Positions 1 to 8,761 of a DNA stretch of 64,000 nucleotides are shown piece by piece. The notes below the pieces were generated by a model. The model did not search any database and was not told the origin of the DNA. It saw nothing but the letters and a program-made list of their open reading frames with translations. Both the position numbers and the translations under genes were made by a program. Each line of letters starts with the position of its first letter. Within the stretch, counting starts at the first letter, position 1. This stretch comes from Pseudarthrobacter sulfonivorans (GTDB lineage Bacteria; Actinomycetota; Actinomycetes; Actinomycetales; Micrococcaceae): positions 1,984,001 to 2,048,000 of the forward strand of contig NZ_CP013747.1 of assembly GCF_001484605.1 (NCBI RefSeq), in the 5' to 3' direction.

Positions 1-1807
1 TCATTCAATCCCAGGGTGAATTGCCGGCACGTTCCTGCCCAGGCTTTCTGGGTTTTCCACACGTACGTGTACGTATCGGAGCCGGCCGCATAGCTCAGCG
101 AACTGCTTCCCGCGGCCATAGTCTGCTCGATGTCGTCCAGGGCTGCGCCGCCCGGGCAGGCAATAGCGGACGACGACGGCGCTCCCGCCGCCAGGATATC
201 CAGCCCCCGGTTCCCGCCGACCCCGAACTTGATTGGCGCGGCAGCGCCGGCCTTCATGGCGTTCAGGGTGCCGCCGTTATCCACCGGCTGCAGGAACCCG
301 CGGAACGGCCAACGCGGCTGGCCAACGGCGAATGGTGAGAAGGAAGTGGTCCGGCCGCACACTTTGCCAGTTCCGCTGAGTGCGGTATCAGTGATGTCAG
401 CCCACGCCCCACCCACGTAGTGGTAGAGATGCTGGCCCGCGGCCTGGTCATCTGACATGCCAAAGGTGTCGAACGTGATGCAGACAAGGACCCCGAGCGT
501 TGAGCTGAAGACCGCGGTGGTTTCGATGTCGTAGTACAGCGGACGGCTAGTGAGCGAGGAGAATCCGCCGTCGGGGTAGGCATCTCCGGACCCGAGCCGC
601 GTGACAGTGGTGGTGCCGGGTGTTCCCACGTCAGCGAATTTCAGGGCCACATCGGTCCTTCCGTCGTTGTCCACGGGCGCCACCACAACGTTCGCTCCAC
701 TGATGGTGAGGCCTGGATCCACCGGCCCCACGGCGTTGCTCGCAAAGGCAGTGTAGGAGCATCCGACGCCGGCGATGTCCAGGCGCGCGGTCACGGACTT
801 CCCGTCCGCCGCAAGAGGCACCACAAACGTGGGTCCGAACGCGCCTCCGACCAGCTGGCCGCCGACGTACCAGCTGTACCGGTGCAGGCAACCCTCAAGA
901 CCCCAACCACCCTCAACGTAGTCGGTCGACGCTGTCAGAGTGGCGCCAACGGCAGGTTCACCCGCGAGGGTCAGGACGTGCAACGGACCCACAGCCGCAG
1001 GAGTGTCGAGGAAGAAGGCGTAGGCAAGGTTGAAGTGGTTGGCGCCATCGAGAGTGATGGGTTCCGCCTCGGCACGGTTAGGGGTTTCGGGCCACCAACG
1101 TTCAACGTTTCCGGCCTTGAAGCGCACCTTGTAGACCCCGGGGGCGACGTCCTGGAACGTGTAGTAACCGTTGCCGTCGGTCTCGGTGAAAGCGACCCGC
1201 CCGGCCCCCGGATCCGGCGCTGCCGCGTCGTAGAGTTCCACCGCCACGTCCGCCAATAAGGATCCTTGCTGAGCCGAAACGTCGTTGCCCACTCCACCGG
1301 AGATCGATGACTCCGAGGGGTGCAGCACCGTCCAGCCTGCGGAAGTCCAGCTGGACGTGCCGGTTACGGAGTCCACCACAATCGCGTCCGCCGTCTCGAA
1401 GGTCTTCCGCTCCTGATAGCCGAGCAATTCCCGGAAGGAATCTGAGTAGCGGCCCGATGATGAGGTGTGCCAGCTCTCCTGGTAACCGTCGGCGGTGGCC
1501 CTGATCTTGTAGTATCCGTCTGCAAGATTGAACGAAACGACTTCGCCGAAGCCCCCGGGAGCCGTCTGGGTGTCCACCGGCTCTTGGCCGTCACCGGTCG
1601 CATCAAACACTTCATACACAATGTCCGGTGGCGTGACAGAGGCGAACTGTCGTTGATTAGGACCATGACTTCCGGGGAATCCAGGAGGACGCTGACTGAC
1701 ACGCGGCTCGGGTCCGCGTAGGCCGGAGCACCGAGCGGTGCCGCCAATAACAATAGGAGTGCCGCCAGGACTGCCGTAAATCGCCGAGACCCGCTAATTC
1801 CAGACAT
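1..1807 (-). pseudogene. Secreted PxKF-domain surface protein, frame-broken and cut by the window edge
   Basis: The minus frame from the window edge to about 1660 is open and reads as an exported beta-sandwich protein. It has an SdrD/Cna-B-like segment (around 1100-1260, GNGYYTFQDVAPGVYKVRF), an Ig-like segment (AGEPAVGATLTAS) and a C-terminal PxKF domain (APIKFGVGG, then VWKTQKAWAGTCRQF at the edge). The signal peptide (start ATG 1807, preceded by GGGAG; hydrophobic AVLAALLLLLAAPLG, then PAYA) lies in a different frame. It joins the main frame naturally only if one base is missing near 1640-1660, between VLINDS and QFASVTPP. Function is unknown; a cell-surface or adhesive role is inferred from domain type. 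It is either a true pseudogene or a sequencing error. The C-terminus, probably about 15 residues, lies outside the window. Confidence 0.72.
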
Positions 1808-2000
1808 TCCACACTCCCGCCACGCATACATTCGAGTGGGCAAATTCGAGCGGGCGTCCCAGACCGAAGGCTCAAACCGAATCGCCGGCTCATCCCAAGG
1901 AAATTGCGCGACGATTAGCCCAACGGTACGCCCGGAGGCTGTTAGTCAGCAACGATTTTGCGCATACCCAAGTCCGTCTTGCGCATTCAAAATTGGCATC

Positions 2001-2038
2001 AAAAAACCCTGCCCCCACCCGAAGGTGAAGACAGGGCC
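2001..2038 (-). terminator. Rho-independent terminator of lsr2
   Basis: Read on the minus strand, CCCTGTCTTCACC pairs with GGTGGGGGCAGGG across a TTCG loop and is followed by six T. It sits about 25 bp after the lsr2 stop codon. This is a textbook intrinsic terminator. Confidence 0.9.
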
Positions 2039-2063
2039 TAATACGCCGTCAGAGAGGCGCAGG

Positions 2064-2393
2064 TCAGGAATTTGCCTTTTGGTAGGCTTCCTGGATTTCA
2101 GCCTGAATTCGGCCGCGGCTGTTAACCGTGTAGCCGTTATCCCGCGCCCATTGACGGATCTGCGCGGAGTCGTTGGTACGGGGGCCTACCACCGCTTTGG
2201 TGCGGGTTGCTCTGCCGGCCGAGGCCTTGCGCCCGGCGGCAACAAAGCGCTCCAGGGCAGAACGGAGCTCGGCCGCGTTGGCCGAGGACAGATCGATTTC
2301 GTAGCTGACCCCATCGAGGCCAAAACGGACGTTCTCGTCCGCAGATCCCCCATCCAGATCATCGACGAGGATGATGTTTACTTTCTGTGCCAT
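2064..2393 (-). CDS. lsr2: Lsr2 family nucleoid-associated DNA-bridging protein
   Basis: The 109-residue product has the family layout. The N-terminal dimerisation half starts MAQKVNIILVDDLDGG and continues with FGLDGVSYEIDLS. The C-terminal DNA-binding half includes IRQWARDNGYTVNSRGRI, whose RGR motif enters the minor groove of AT-rich DNA. Lsr2 is the actinobacterial counterpart of H-NS and silences horizontally acquired AT-rich genes. The start is set by the purine-rich AGAGGAAG about 10 bp upstream. It is a single gene with a clear terminator downstream and lies behind lysS on the same strand, as in many actinobacteria. Confidence 0.95.
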   Translation of the reverse strand: MAQKVNIILVDDLDGGSADENVRFGLDGVSYEIDLSSANAAELRSALERFVAAGRKASAGRATRTKAVVGPRTNDSAQIRQWARDNGYTVNSRGRIQAEIQEAYQKANS

Positions 2394-2493
2394 TAAATAT
2401 GTCTTCCTCTTGGAAAGGTTCGGTTGTCAGAAAATGAGGATGTTCCTATTAAAAGTATGAACCTCTTAATGGCAACGCGTCAAAGCGTCGGAT

Positions 2494-2519
2494 GGTTCCT
2501 GTGGAAATCCACAGGAACC
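2494..2519. terminator. Perfect 11-bp inverted repeat, probable transcription stop
   Basis: GGTTCCTGTGG and CCACAGGAACC are perfect reverse complements separated by AAAT. It lies 20 bp beyond the stop of the 59-residue gene and 100 bp upstream of lsr2. There is no T-run, so termination is inferred from position and stem strength. Confidence 0.5.
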
Positions 2520-2538
2520 CGCAGAAAGCTCCTTCGAG

Positions 2539-2718
2539 CTATTTGTCCGTTTCCGGGTTCTGTTCGTTCAATGGCGCTGCGGAACGCGATTCCGCCTCGG
2601 CCTGGGCCCGGGCTTCGGCCTTACGCTCGGACTTATCGGCATTGAAGATGGATTTCATGGCAAACCAAAAAAGCAGGCCAACCACCAGCGAGGGCAGGAG
2701 TACGGCTACATATTCCAT
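2539..2718 (-). CDS. Small single-pass membrane protein following lysS
   Basis: This 59-residue frame starts with ATG two bases after the lysS stop, so it is probably translationally coupled to lysS. Residues 3-20 (YVAVLLPSLVVGLLFWFA) form one membrane helix. They are followed by a charged, Ala/Glu-rich cytoplasmic tail (KSERKAEARAQAEAES) likely to be helical or disordered. No family is recognised with certainty, and small proteins of this layout are common behind lysS in Arthrobacter relatives. Function is unknown. Confidence 0.7.
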   Translation of the reverse strand: MEYVAVLLPSLVVGLLFWFAMKSIFNADKSERKAEARAQAEAESRSAAPLNEQNPETDK

Positions 2719-2720
2719 GA

Positions 2721-4253
2721 TTAGTGGCCTTCGGGCTTCAGAAGCGGGAAAAGGATGGTTTCGCGGATTCCGGCTCCGGTGAACAACATCACCAGCCGGT
2801 CAATACCCAAGCCGATGCCGCCCATGGGCGGCGCGCCGTATTCGAGGGCCCGCAGGAAGTCCTCGTCCAGCTGCATGGCCTCGACATCGCCCGCGGCAGC
2901 GTGCCGCGACTGTTCCGTCAGCCGCTCACGCTGGATGACGGGGTCGATCAGCTCGGAGAAGGCCGTGCCGCGTTCCATGCCGCCGATGATGAGGTCCCAG
3001 GCTTCGATCAGCCGGCCGTCCTCACGGTGCGGGCGGGCCAGCGGCTGGGCAGACGGCGGGTAGTCGTACACAAACGTGGGGTTCAGGAGCGTGGGTTCCA
3101 CAATTTCACCGAACAGCTCCACGGCCAGCTTCTCGGTGTCCCACTTCGGGTCCACCTTGACCTCGTGCTTTTCTGCGATTTGGCGCAGCACCTCAAGCGA
3201 AGTGTCCGGCGTGACTTCCTGGCCAACGGCGTCGGACAGTCCGGGGTAGACCGAAACCCAGGCCCAGTCGCCGTCGAGGTTGATCTCGCCGGCTTCGGTC
3301 TGGAGGGTGCGGCCCACACCCACGGCGTCAGCGGCGTCGAGGATGATCTCCTTGATGCGCTCGGCCATGACGAACTGGTCCGCCCAGGCTTCGTAGCACT
3401 CAAGGGTGGTGAATTCGGGGCTGTGGGTGGAGTCCACGCCCTCGTTGCGGAAGACCCGGCCCATGTCGTAGACGCGGTCGATCCCGCCCACAACGGCACG
3501 CTTGAGGTAAAGCTCGGTGGCAATGCGGAGGGTCATTTTCTGGTCGAACGCGTTCATGTGCGTCTCGAACGGGCGTGCCAGGGCGCCGCCGTGGACCAGC
3601 TGCAGGATGGGGGTTTCCACCTCGACGTAGCTGTGGCGGTGCAGGCTCTCGCGGATGGAACGGGTAATCGCGGCGCGGGTGTAGACCATTTCCCGGGCTT
3701 CGTCGCGCACCATCAGGTCCACGTAGCGCTGGCGGACGCGGGTTTCCTCGTTCAGTTCCGCGTGCAGCACCGGCAATGGACGGAGTGCCTTGGAAGCCAT
3801 GGACCAGGACTCGGCCATCACGGACAGCTCGCCGCGGCGGGAGGAAATCACTTCGCCCTTGATGAACACGTGGTCGCCGAGGTCCACCAGCGCCTTCCAG
3901 TCCGCGAGCGCTTCCTCGCCCACGTTGGCCAGGCTGAGCATCGCCTGGAGCCGAGTGCCCTTGCCGTCAACGCCGCCTTCCTGGAGCGTGGCGAAGCAGA
4001 GCTTGCCGGTATTGCGCACAAAAACCACGCGGCCGGTGACGCCTACAACGTCGCCCGTGGTGTCGTCAGCCTCAAGGTGCGCGTACTTTTCGCGGATCTC
4101 CGTGAGGGAATGCGTGCGTTCCACACCCACCGGATATGCCTCGGTGCCGCGCTCGATCAGCTTTGCACGCTTGTCCATGCGGATGCGCATCTGCTCGCTG
4201 GCGTCGAGCGGCTCTGGGGCATTTTTTGGGGTGGGGGTGTTTTGGGAAGTCAC
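2721..4253 (-). CDS. lysS: Lysyl-tRNA synthetase, class II
   Basis: Charges tRNA-Lys with lysine using ATP in the cytoplasm. The product has the N-terminal OB-fold anticodon-binding domain (GVTGRVVFVRNTGKLCFATL) and the class II catalytic core: motif 2 FRNEGVDSTHSPEFT and motif 3 GIGLGIDRL near the C-terminus. From GTG 4253 it is 510 residues, normal for the family. A longer in-frame start at 4433 would overlap the divergent hydrolase gene and adds an unrelated Arg-rich tail, so it is rejected. TAAACT lies 8 bases before the GTG, suggesting a leaderless or nearly leaderless message. Confidence 0.95.
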   Translation of the reverse strand: MTSQNTPTPKNAPEPLDASEQMRIRMDKRAKLIERGTEAYPVGVERTHSLTEIREKYAHLEADDTTGDVVGVTGRVVFVRNTGKLCFATLQEGGVDGKGTRLQAMLSLANVGEEALADWKALVDLGDHVFIKGEVISSRRGELSVMAESWSMASKALRPLPVLHAELNEETRVRQRYVDLMVRDEAREMVYTRAAITRSIRESLHRHSYVEVETPILQLVHGGALARPFETHMNAFDQKMTLRIATELYLKRAVVGGIDRVYDMGRVFRNEGVDSTHSPEFTTLECYEAWADQFVMAERIKEIILDAADAVGVGRTLQTEAGEINLDGDWAWVSVYPGLSDAVGQEVTPDTSLEVLRQIAEKHEVKVDPKWDTEKLAVELFGEIVEPTLLNPTFVYDYPPSAQPLARPHREDGRLIEAWDLIIGGMERGTAFSELIDPVIQRERLTEQSRHAAAGDVEAMQLDEDFLRALEYGAPPMGGIGLGIDRLVMLFTGAGIRETILFPLLKPEGH

Positions 4254-4261
4254 AATCCCCA

Positions 4262-4267
4262 AGTTTA
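4262..4267 (-). promoter_or_regulatory. Likely -10 box of lysS
   Basis: TAAACT on the minus strand ends 8 bases before the chosen GTG start of lysS. It lies in the 67-bp space shared with the divergent hydrolase gene. The position suits a very short or absent leader. Confidence 0.45.
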
Positions 4268-4308
4268 CCGGGAGTTCGCGCCGCCGGCTCCCGGCGGACG
4301 CCCAGGCA

Positions 4309-4314
4309 TAGACT
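4309..4314 (+). promoter_or_regulatory. Likely -10 box, leaderless start of hydrolase 1
   Basis: TAGACT is followed by 6 bases and then the GTG start codon. This is the TANNNT-N6/7-start layout of actinobacterial leaderless genes, and no Shine-Dalgarno sequence is present. Confidence 0.55.
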
Positions 4315-4320
4315 CGGGCT

Positions 4321-5205
4321 GTGGAGACGTGGAAAGTTGAAGCGGAGGACGGCGGGCGCCTCGACGTGCACTCCTTCCGCACCCCCGCGCGGCTGGACCC
4401 GACGACGGCGGGACCTCCCGGCGTCGTACTCATCCACGGAACTTTGGTAACCGACGCCCTCTACCGGCCTTTTGCCCGGAAGCTCAGCGTCCTGCTGGGC
4501 CGGCCGGTGCACTGCTACAACCGGCGCGGCAGGGCGGGGTCAGCCCCGCAGCCGGAGGACTATTCGGTGAAGACGGAGGTCCGCGACCTTGCGGCCGTCA
4601 TGCGCGAGACCGGTTCCGCGGACGTGGTGGCCCACAGCTATGGCGGTTTCGTGGCGCTGCAGGCCGCGCGGACCCTGCCGATCGGCCGTCTCGTGACGTA
4701 TGACGCCGCCGTGTCCGTGTCCGGAAACCTGACCCACCGCTGGCGGCCGGAGCTTGAGGATGCCGTCAGCGCGGGCCAGCTCAACCACGCCTGGGCGCAC
4801 CTGGTCCAGGGCCTGGCCACGGCCGGTCCGCTGTCCTACCTCCCGCTCGGCGCACTGCGGATGCTGAGCATCCTCTCGGCCAGGACCAACCTGGGTGCGG
4901 AGATGCGCCAACTGCTGCCCACGGCCGTCACCGAAATGCGCGCCGTACTGGACGCGGACGCCGACCTGGAGAATTTCACCGCCCTCACCACTCCCATCCT
5001 GATGCTCAGCGGCGGCTGGAGTCCGGCGTACTTTGCCGAGACCGGCCGGCAACTGGCCGCCGCCGTGCCGTCCATCAGCTTCCAGGTGGTCCCCGGCCAG
5101 CTGCACGAGGGACCCATCCGCCCGGGCAAGGGGCTGGCCGTGCGGATGGCCCGGTTCATCAACGGCAGCGACGGCCAGGTCCGGAAGCTAGGGAGGCGCC
5201 GGTAG
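4321..5205 (+). CDS. Alpha/beta hydrolase (paralogue 1 of 3)
   Basis: The 294-residue product has the alpha/beta-hydrolase fold. An oxyanion-hole region (VVLIHGTL) is followed by the nucleophile elbow AHSYGG with Ser106 and a late histidine in GQLHEGP. The segment CYNRRGRAGSAPQPEDYS is shared with the next two genes, marking a tandem duplication family. GTG 4321 is chosen because it aligns with the paralogues (ETWKVEAEDGGRLDV) and sits just after a -10 box. The substrate is unknown; a small ester or lactone is plausible. No signal peptide, so cytoplasmic. It is divergent from lysS. Confidence 0.85.
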   Translation: METWKVEAEDGGRLDVHSFRTPARLDPTTAGPPGVVLIHGTLVTDALYRPFARKLSVLLGRPVHCYNRRGRAGSAPQPEDYSVKTEVRDLAAVMRETGSADVVAHSYGGFVALQAARTLPIGRLVTYDAAVSVSGNLTHRWRPELEDAVSAGQLNHAWAHLVQGLATAGPLSYLPLGALRMLSILSARTNLGAEMRQLLPTAVTEMRAVLDADADLENFTALTTPILMLSGGWSPAYFAETGRQLAAAVPSISFQVVPGQLHEGPIRPGKGLAVRMARFINGSDGQVRKLGRRR

Positions 5206-5239
5206 GTCACTTTGCCGGTGGGGTGCCTGGGGGCGCGCC

Positions 5240-5245
5240 TAGGAT
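5240..5245 (+). promoter_or_regulatory. Likely -10 box, leaderless start of hydrolase 2
   Basis: TAGGAT is followed by 7 bases and then GTG 5253. The same layout is found in front of the two sister genes. Confidence 0.5.
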
Positions 5246-5252
5246 GGGGAGC

Positions 5253-6107
5253 GTGAAAGAGCAGGAAGTCCCCACGCACGACGGCGGCAGGCTGGCTTTG
5301 TACAGCTACGGAACCGAGGATGCGCCGGGCGAGCGCCGGGTGGTGGTCATCGGCGGTGCATTCCTCACCGCCCTGATCTACCGGCCGTTCTCGATGGCAT
5401 TGGCCGACGGGCTGGGCGACGGGTGGGCCGTGGATGTCTATGACCGGCGGGGCAGGGGCAACTCCACCGAGCAGCCGGCCGACTATTCCATGGCCACGGA
5501 GATTGCCGATGTCCGTACGGTCATGGATGCGACGGGCGCCCGCAACGTCCTGGGCCACAGCCTGGGCGGGTCGGTGGCGCTGAACGCCGTCCAGGAGTTC
5601 GCGGGCACCCCCTACGAACCGGACAAGCTGGCGGTCTACGATGCTGCGGTCAACATCGACGGCAGCATCGACATGTCGTGGCTGGACGATTTCGAGGCCG
5701 CGGTGAACGCCGGCAAGGTGGGGCATGCCATGGCCCGGATGAAAAATGGCATGCAGCCGGGCACCGCACTTTCAAAGGTCCCCGAGCCGGTCCTGGCAGG
5801 GCTGATGGCCGTGGTTTCCCGCACGAAGGTGAACAAGATGCTCCGGGAGCTGATGCCCACGGGCGTGGGCGAACTGCGCGCCGCGTATGACGAAGCCGAG
5901 CATGTCAGGAACTTCGCCGTCCTTCCCGCCAACACGCACTTTATGGTGGGCGGCAAGAGCCCGAGCTACTACAAGGTCACGGCCCAGCGCCTTCATGCTG
6001 CCGTCCCGGGGAGCACGTTCGAACTCTCACCCAAGGGCTTCCACGGCTCCATCCCGGCCGCAGTGAAGGAACTCGTCACCGACATCGCCGAATACTTCAA
6101 GGGCTAA
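5253..6107 (+). CDS. Alpha/beta hydrolase (paralogue 2 of 3)
   Basis: Paralogue of its neighbours, 284 residues from GTG 5253. It shows the nucleophile elbow GHSLGGSVAL, the DRRGRGNSTEQPADYS block and a C-terminal catalytic histidine in KGFHGSIPAA. An upstream in-frame ATG at 5223 would add ten residues, but GTG 5253 matches the start of the sister proteins (KEQEVPTHDGGRLALYS) and lies 7 bases after TAGGAT. No signal peptide. Substrate unknown. The three genes face the same way with 34-50 bp gaps, each with its own promoter-like box rather than one operon promoter. Confidence 0.85.
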   Translation: MKEQEVPTHDGGRLALYSYGTEDAPGERRVVVIGGAFLTALIYRPFSMALADGLGDGWAVDVYDRRGRGNSTEQPADYSMATEIADVRTVMDATGARNVLGHSLGGSVALNAVQEFAGTPYEPDKLAVYDAAVNIDGSIDMSWLDDFEAAVNAGKVGHAMARMKNGMQPGTALSKVPEPVLAGLMAVVSRTKVNKMLRELMPTGVGELRAAYDEAEHVRNFAVLPANTHFMVGGKSPSYYKVTAQRLHAAVPGSTFELSPKGFHGSIPAAVKELVTDIAEYFKG

Positions 6108-6129
6108 GGCATTCCGCAGGTTGCTCGGC

Positions 6130-6135
6130 TAGGCT
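6130..6135 (+). promoter_or_regulatory. Likely -10 box, leaderless start of hydrolase 3
   Basis: TAGGCT is followed by 6 bases and then ATG 6142, matching the pattern in front of the two upstream paralogues. Confidence 0.5.
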
Positions 6136-6141
6136 CGGATC

Positions 6142-6972
6142 ATGACGAGCGAGAACATCAAGACCCCCGACGGCGGCACGCTGGAGCTCTACTCCACGGG
6201 TGCTGAACTGGCCTCCGCCGGCTCCGGCGTGGTTGTGGTCCCGGCCTCCATGGTGACCGCCGCCGACTATACAAAGTTCGCCCAGAAACTCAGCGCCGCC
6301 TTGGGTCGCCCGGTGCACACGTTCAACCGCAGGGGCCGGGGTTCTTCGTCGCCGCAGGCCGAGGATTACATCCTGGACGCGGACATCCGGGACCTGGACG
6401 CGGTGATGAAACACACGTCCAGCACGGACGTGTTTGGCCACAGCTTCGGTGGCGCGGTGGCCCTGCACGCGGCCCGGACCCTTCCGGTGGAGCGGCTCGC
6501 CGTGTATGACCCCGCCGTGTCCGTGAACCACAGCGTGAAGGCCGACTGGACCACTGAATACGAACGCGCCACGGCTGCCGGGGACGACGACCGCGCCCTA
6601 GCCGTGCTCACCAAGGGCTTGGAGGCCGGCGCCTTCTCACGCATGCCGCTGTCCATGCTCACCATCGCCAACAAGCTCACCGCCGGCACCCACGTGGGCA
6701 AGCAGATGCGCGAACTGATGCGCACCGGGGTCCGGGAAATCAAGGCGATCATCGCCGCGGACATGCCGGCCGAGCCGTTCCTGGAACTGCCCCTGGAAAC
6801 GCTGATTATTGTGGGCGAGAAGAGCCCGGCGTACTTCGGTGTTGCCTGCGGCCAGATACACGATGTCCTGTCCGGCTCCAGCTACACCATCCTGCACGGG
6901 GCCGGCCACGACGGTGTCCTCCGCGCACCGGACAAGCTCATCACCGAACTGAGCGACTTCTTCGCCGGCTAG
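6142..6972 (+). CDS. Alpha/beta hydrolase (paralogue 3 of 3)
   Basis: The 276-residue third member of the tandem set. It has the nucleophile elbow GHSFGGAVAL, the FNRRGRGSSSPQAEDYI block and a catalytic histidine in GAGHDGVLRAP. The start ATG aligns with the sister genes at TPDGGTLELYS. Cytoplasmic, since there is no signal peptide or membrane segment. The annotation as hydrolase is firm; the substrate is not known. It is convergent with the transporter gene, and the long palindrome at 6985-7047 lies between their 3' ends. Confidence 0.85.
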   Translation: MTSENIKTPDGGTLELYSTGAELASAGSGVVVVPASMVTAADYTKFAQKLSAALGRPVHTFNRRGRGSSSPQAEDYILDADIRDLDAVMKHTSSTDVFGHSFGGAVALHAARTLPVERLAVYDPAVSVNHSVKADWTTEYERATAAGDDDRALAVLTKGLEAGAFSRMPLSMLTIANKLTAGTHVGKQMRELMRTGVREIKAIIAADMPAEPFLELPLETLIIVGEKSPAYFGVACGQIHDVLSGSSYTILHGAGHDGVLRAPDKLITELSDFFAG

Positions 6973-6984
6973 CCTCCATCACTG

Positions 6985-7047
6985 CAACGCGGGGTCACTT
7001 ATCGCCCCATCCGGCGGTCCGGAAGGGCGAAATGTGACCCCGCGTTG
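6985..7047. repeat. Long palindrome, CAACGCGGGG family, copy 1
   Basis: CAACGCGGGGTCAC (6985-6998) and GTGACCCCGCGTTG (7034-7047) are perfect reverse complements. The inner part continues the symmetry with CGCCC and GGGCG. The same arms occur at 35296-35358. It sits between convergent genes, so it may act as a two-way terminator as well as being a dispersed repeat. Confidence 0.85.
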
Positions 7048-7062
7048 GATTGGAGGTGTCCG

Positions 7063-8529
7063 CTAGTGGGCGCCGTGGCCCGGGGCGGCACCTTCTGTTT
7101 TGCGCATCATCGCGGAAAGCACGACGGCGGCGAGGGCTATGACGGTCGCCGTCAGGAACGCTGCGCTCATGCCGGCAACGAGCCCGGACGCGGCCGAGAC
7201 CACTGCGAAAATGGACACCAGAAGAGCTGTGCCGGCGGCACCGGCCACCTGCTGGGTGGTGCTCATGATCGCCGAACCGTGCGAGTAGAGATGCGGCGGC
7301 AGCGGGTTCAGGCCGGTGGTAAATGCCGGCGTGAACAGCAGCGCCAGGCCGAAACTGAGCCCCACATGGAGGGTGACGATCCACCAAACCGGAGTGCCGG
7401 CGTCGAGCGTTGAGAACTGCCACAGGGCCAGCACCATGAGCACGGAACCAGTGACGGTGAGCGGCCGCGGGCCCACTTTGTCGAAGAGCCGGCCGATGAA
7501 CGGGCCCAGCAGGCCCATCGCCAGGCCGCCGGGAAGCAACGCGAGCCCGGTCTCTAGGGAACCCAGGCCGCGGATTTCCTGCAGGTAGAGCGGCAGCAGG
7601 ATCACGCCGCCGAAGAGCGCCATCATGGCCACCACCATCAGCAGGACGGAGACCGTGAACATCCTGAAGTTGAAGGCGCGGAGGTCCAGCAGAGGGGCTT
7701 CGGCCTTCTGCAGCCGGAGCTGGCGGAGCACAAAGACCGTCAGGCTGGCGACGCCGATGACCAGCGCGGCGATGGCCACGGCGCTCGGACCGCTTTGGCC
7801 GCCGCCGATCTGGCTGAGACCGTACACCAGGCCACCGAAGGCAGGAACTGTAAGCAGTACGGAGAGGAAGTCGAGCTTGGTCTTCTCGGTTTCGCCCACG
7901 TTCGTCAGGTACTTGGCGCCGATGGCCAGCGCGGCCAGGGCGACCGGCAGGACAAAGACGAACATAAAGCGCCAGGTGAAGTGCTCCAGGATCAGCCCGG
8001 AGACAGTCGGCCCCATGGCCGGTGCCACGGAGATGGCGATACTGACGTTGCCCATCACAGCGCCGCGCTTGGCCAGCGGGACGAGGGTGAGGATGGTGGT
8101 CATTAGCAATGGAAGCATGATGGCCGTGCCGCCGGCCTGGACGATGCGGGCCAGGAGCAGGATCTCAAAACCGGGAGCCACTGCGGCCAGGGCGGTGCCG
8201 CCGGCGAAAAGTCCCATGGCCAGCATAAAGACGGCCCGCGTGGACAGGCTTTGGAGGATGAACCCGGTAGTGGGGATGACCACGGCCATGGTGAGCATAA
8301 AGCCGGTGGAGAGCCACTGAACGGTGGGCGCGTCCACGCCAAGGTCAACCATCAGCCGCTGCAGGGCAACATTCATGATGGTCTCGTTCAGGATCACCAC
8401 AAAGGTCGCCACGAGCAAGGTGGCGATGATGGTCACCGATTCGCGGGACATCTTCTCCGGCACGGAGGACTTCGGCGCCGCAACCGGCCCGGGCCGCCCG
8501 GAGGCGTTCGAAGAGACTTCTGTAGACAT
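7063..8529 (-). CDS. DHA2-type MFS multidrug efflux transporter (EmrB/QacA family)
   Basis: A 488-residue polytopic membrane protein with about 14 hydrophobic segments, exporting drugs or metabolites by proton antiport. Family marks are the first helix with LNETIMNVAL (D/E-x-T-I-x-N-x-A-L), QWLSTGFMLTMAV, and motif C in helix 5 (AISVAPAMGPTVSG). ATG 8529 follows GGGGGAA; the longer in-frame start at 8589 adds a non-family tail. A TetR gene lies 1.3 kb away on the same strand, with an unrelated gene between, so regulation by it is only a guess. Substrate not predictable. Confidence 0.9.
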   Translation of the reverse strand: MSTEVSSNASGRPGPVAAPKSSVPEKMSRESVTIIATLLVATFVVILNETIMNVALQRLMVDLGVDAPTVQWLSTGFMLTMAVVIPTTGFILQSLSTRAVFMLAMGLFAGGTALAAVAPGFEILLLARIVQAGGTAIMLPLLMTTILTLVPLAKRGAVMGNVSIAISVAPAMGPTVSGLILEHFTWRFMFVFVLPVALAALAIGAKYLTNVGETEKTKLDFLSVLLTVPAFGGLVYGLSQIGGGQSGPSAVAIAALVIGVASLTVFVLRQLRLQKAEAPLLDLRAFNFRMFTVSVLLMVVAMMALFGGVILLPLYLQEIRGLGSLETGLALLPGGLAMGLLGPFIGRLFDKVGPRPLTVTGSVLMVLALWQFSTLDAGTPVWWIVTLHVGLSFGLALLFTPAFTTGLNPLPPHLYSHGSAIMSTTQQVAGAAGTALLVSIFAVVSAASGLVAGMSAAFLTATVIALAAVVLSAMMRKTEGAAPGHGAH

Positions 8530-8761
8530 GGGTGTTCCCCCAGGGAGTAAGAATGAAGTGGCTCGCGAGCATCGCCGCTGCAGATTCAAACACTCTACCG
8601 GCCGGAGTAATTCCGGCGAACAGGATTTTTCTTCGGCACGGGCTTTTTCTGAGCGGTCGTTTTGGCTGGCCGGTGTGGTTTAATCAGCGCACTGAGTTAT
8701 GAGTCGGGGCTGGGGCCTCTAGTGATGTTCGACCGCGCAAGCGGTCAGGCAGGAGCCCCAG

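Noticed and set aside
1600..1680. Programmed -1 frameshift in the PxKF gene
   Set aside because: No X-XXY-YYZ slippery site or downstream structure was found; a lost base is simpler.
2724..4340. 538-residue open frame antisense to lysS
   Set aside because: It exists only because lysS third-codon positions are GC-rich; the protein is a His/Gly-rich shadow with no family features, while lysS is unmistakable.
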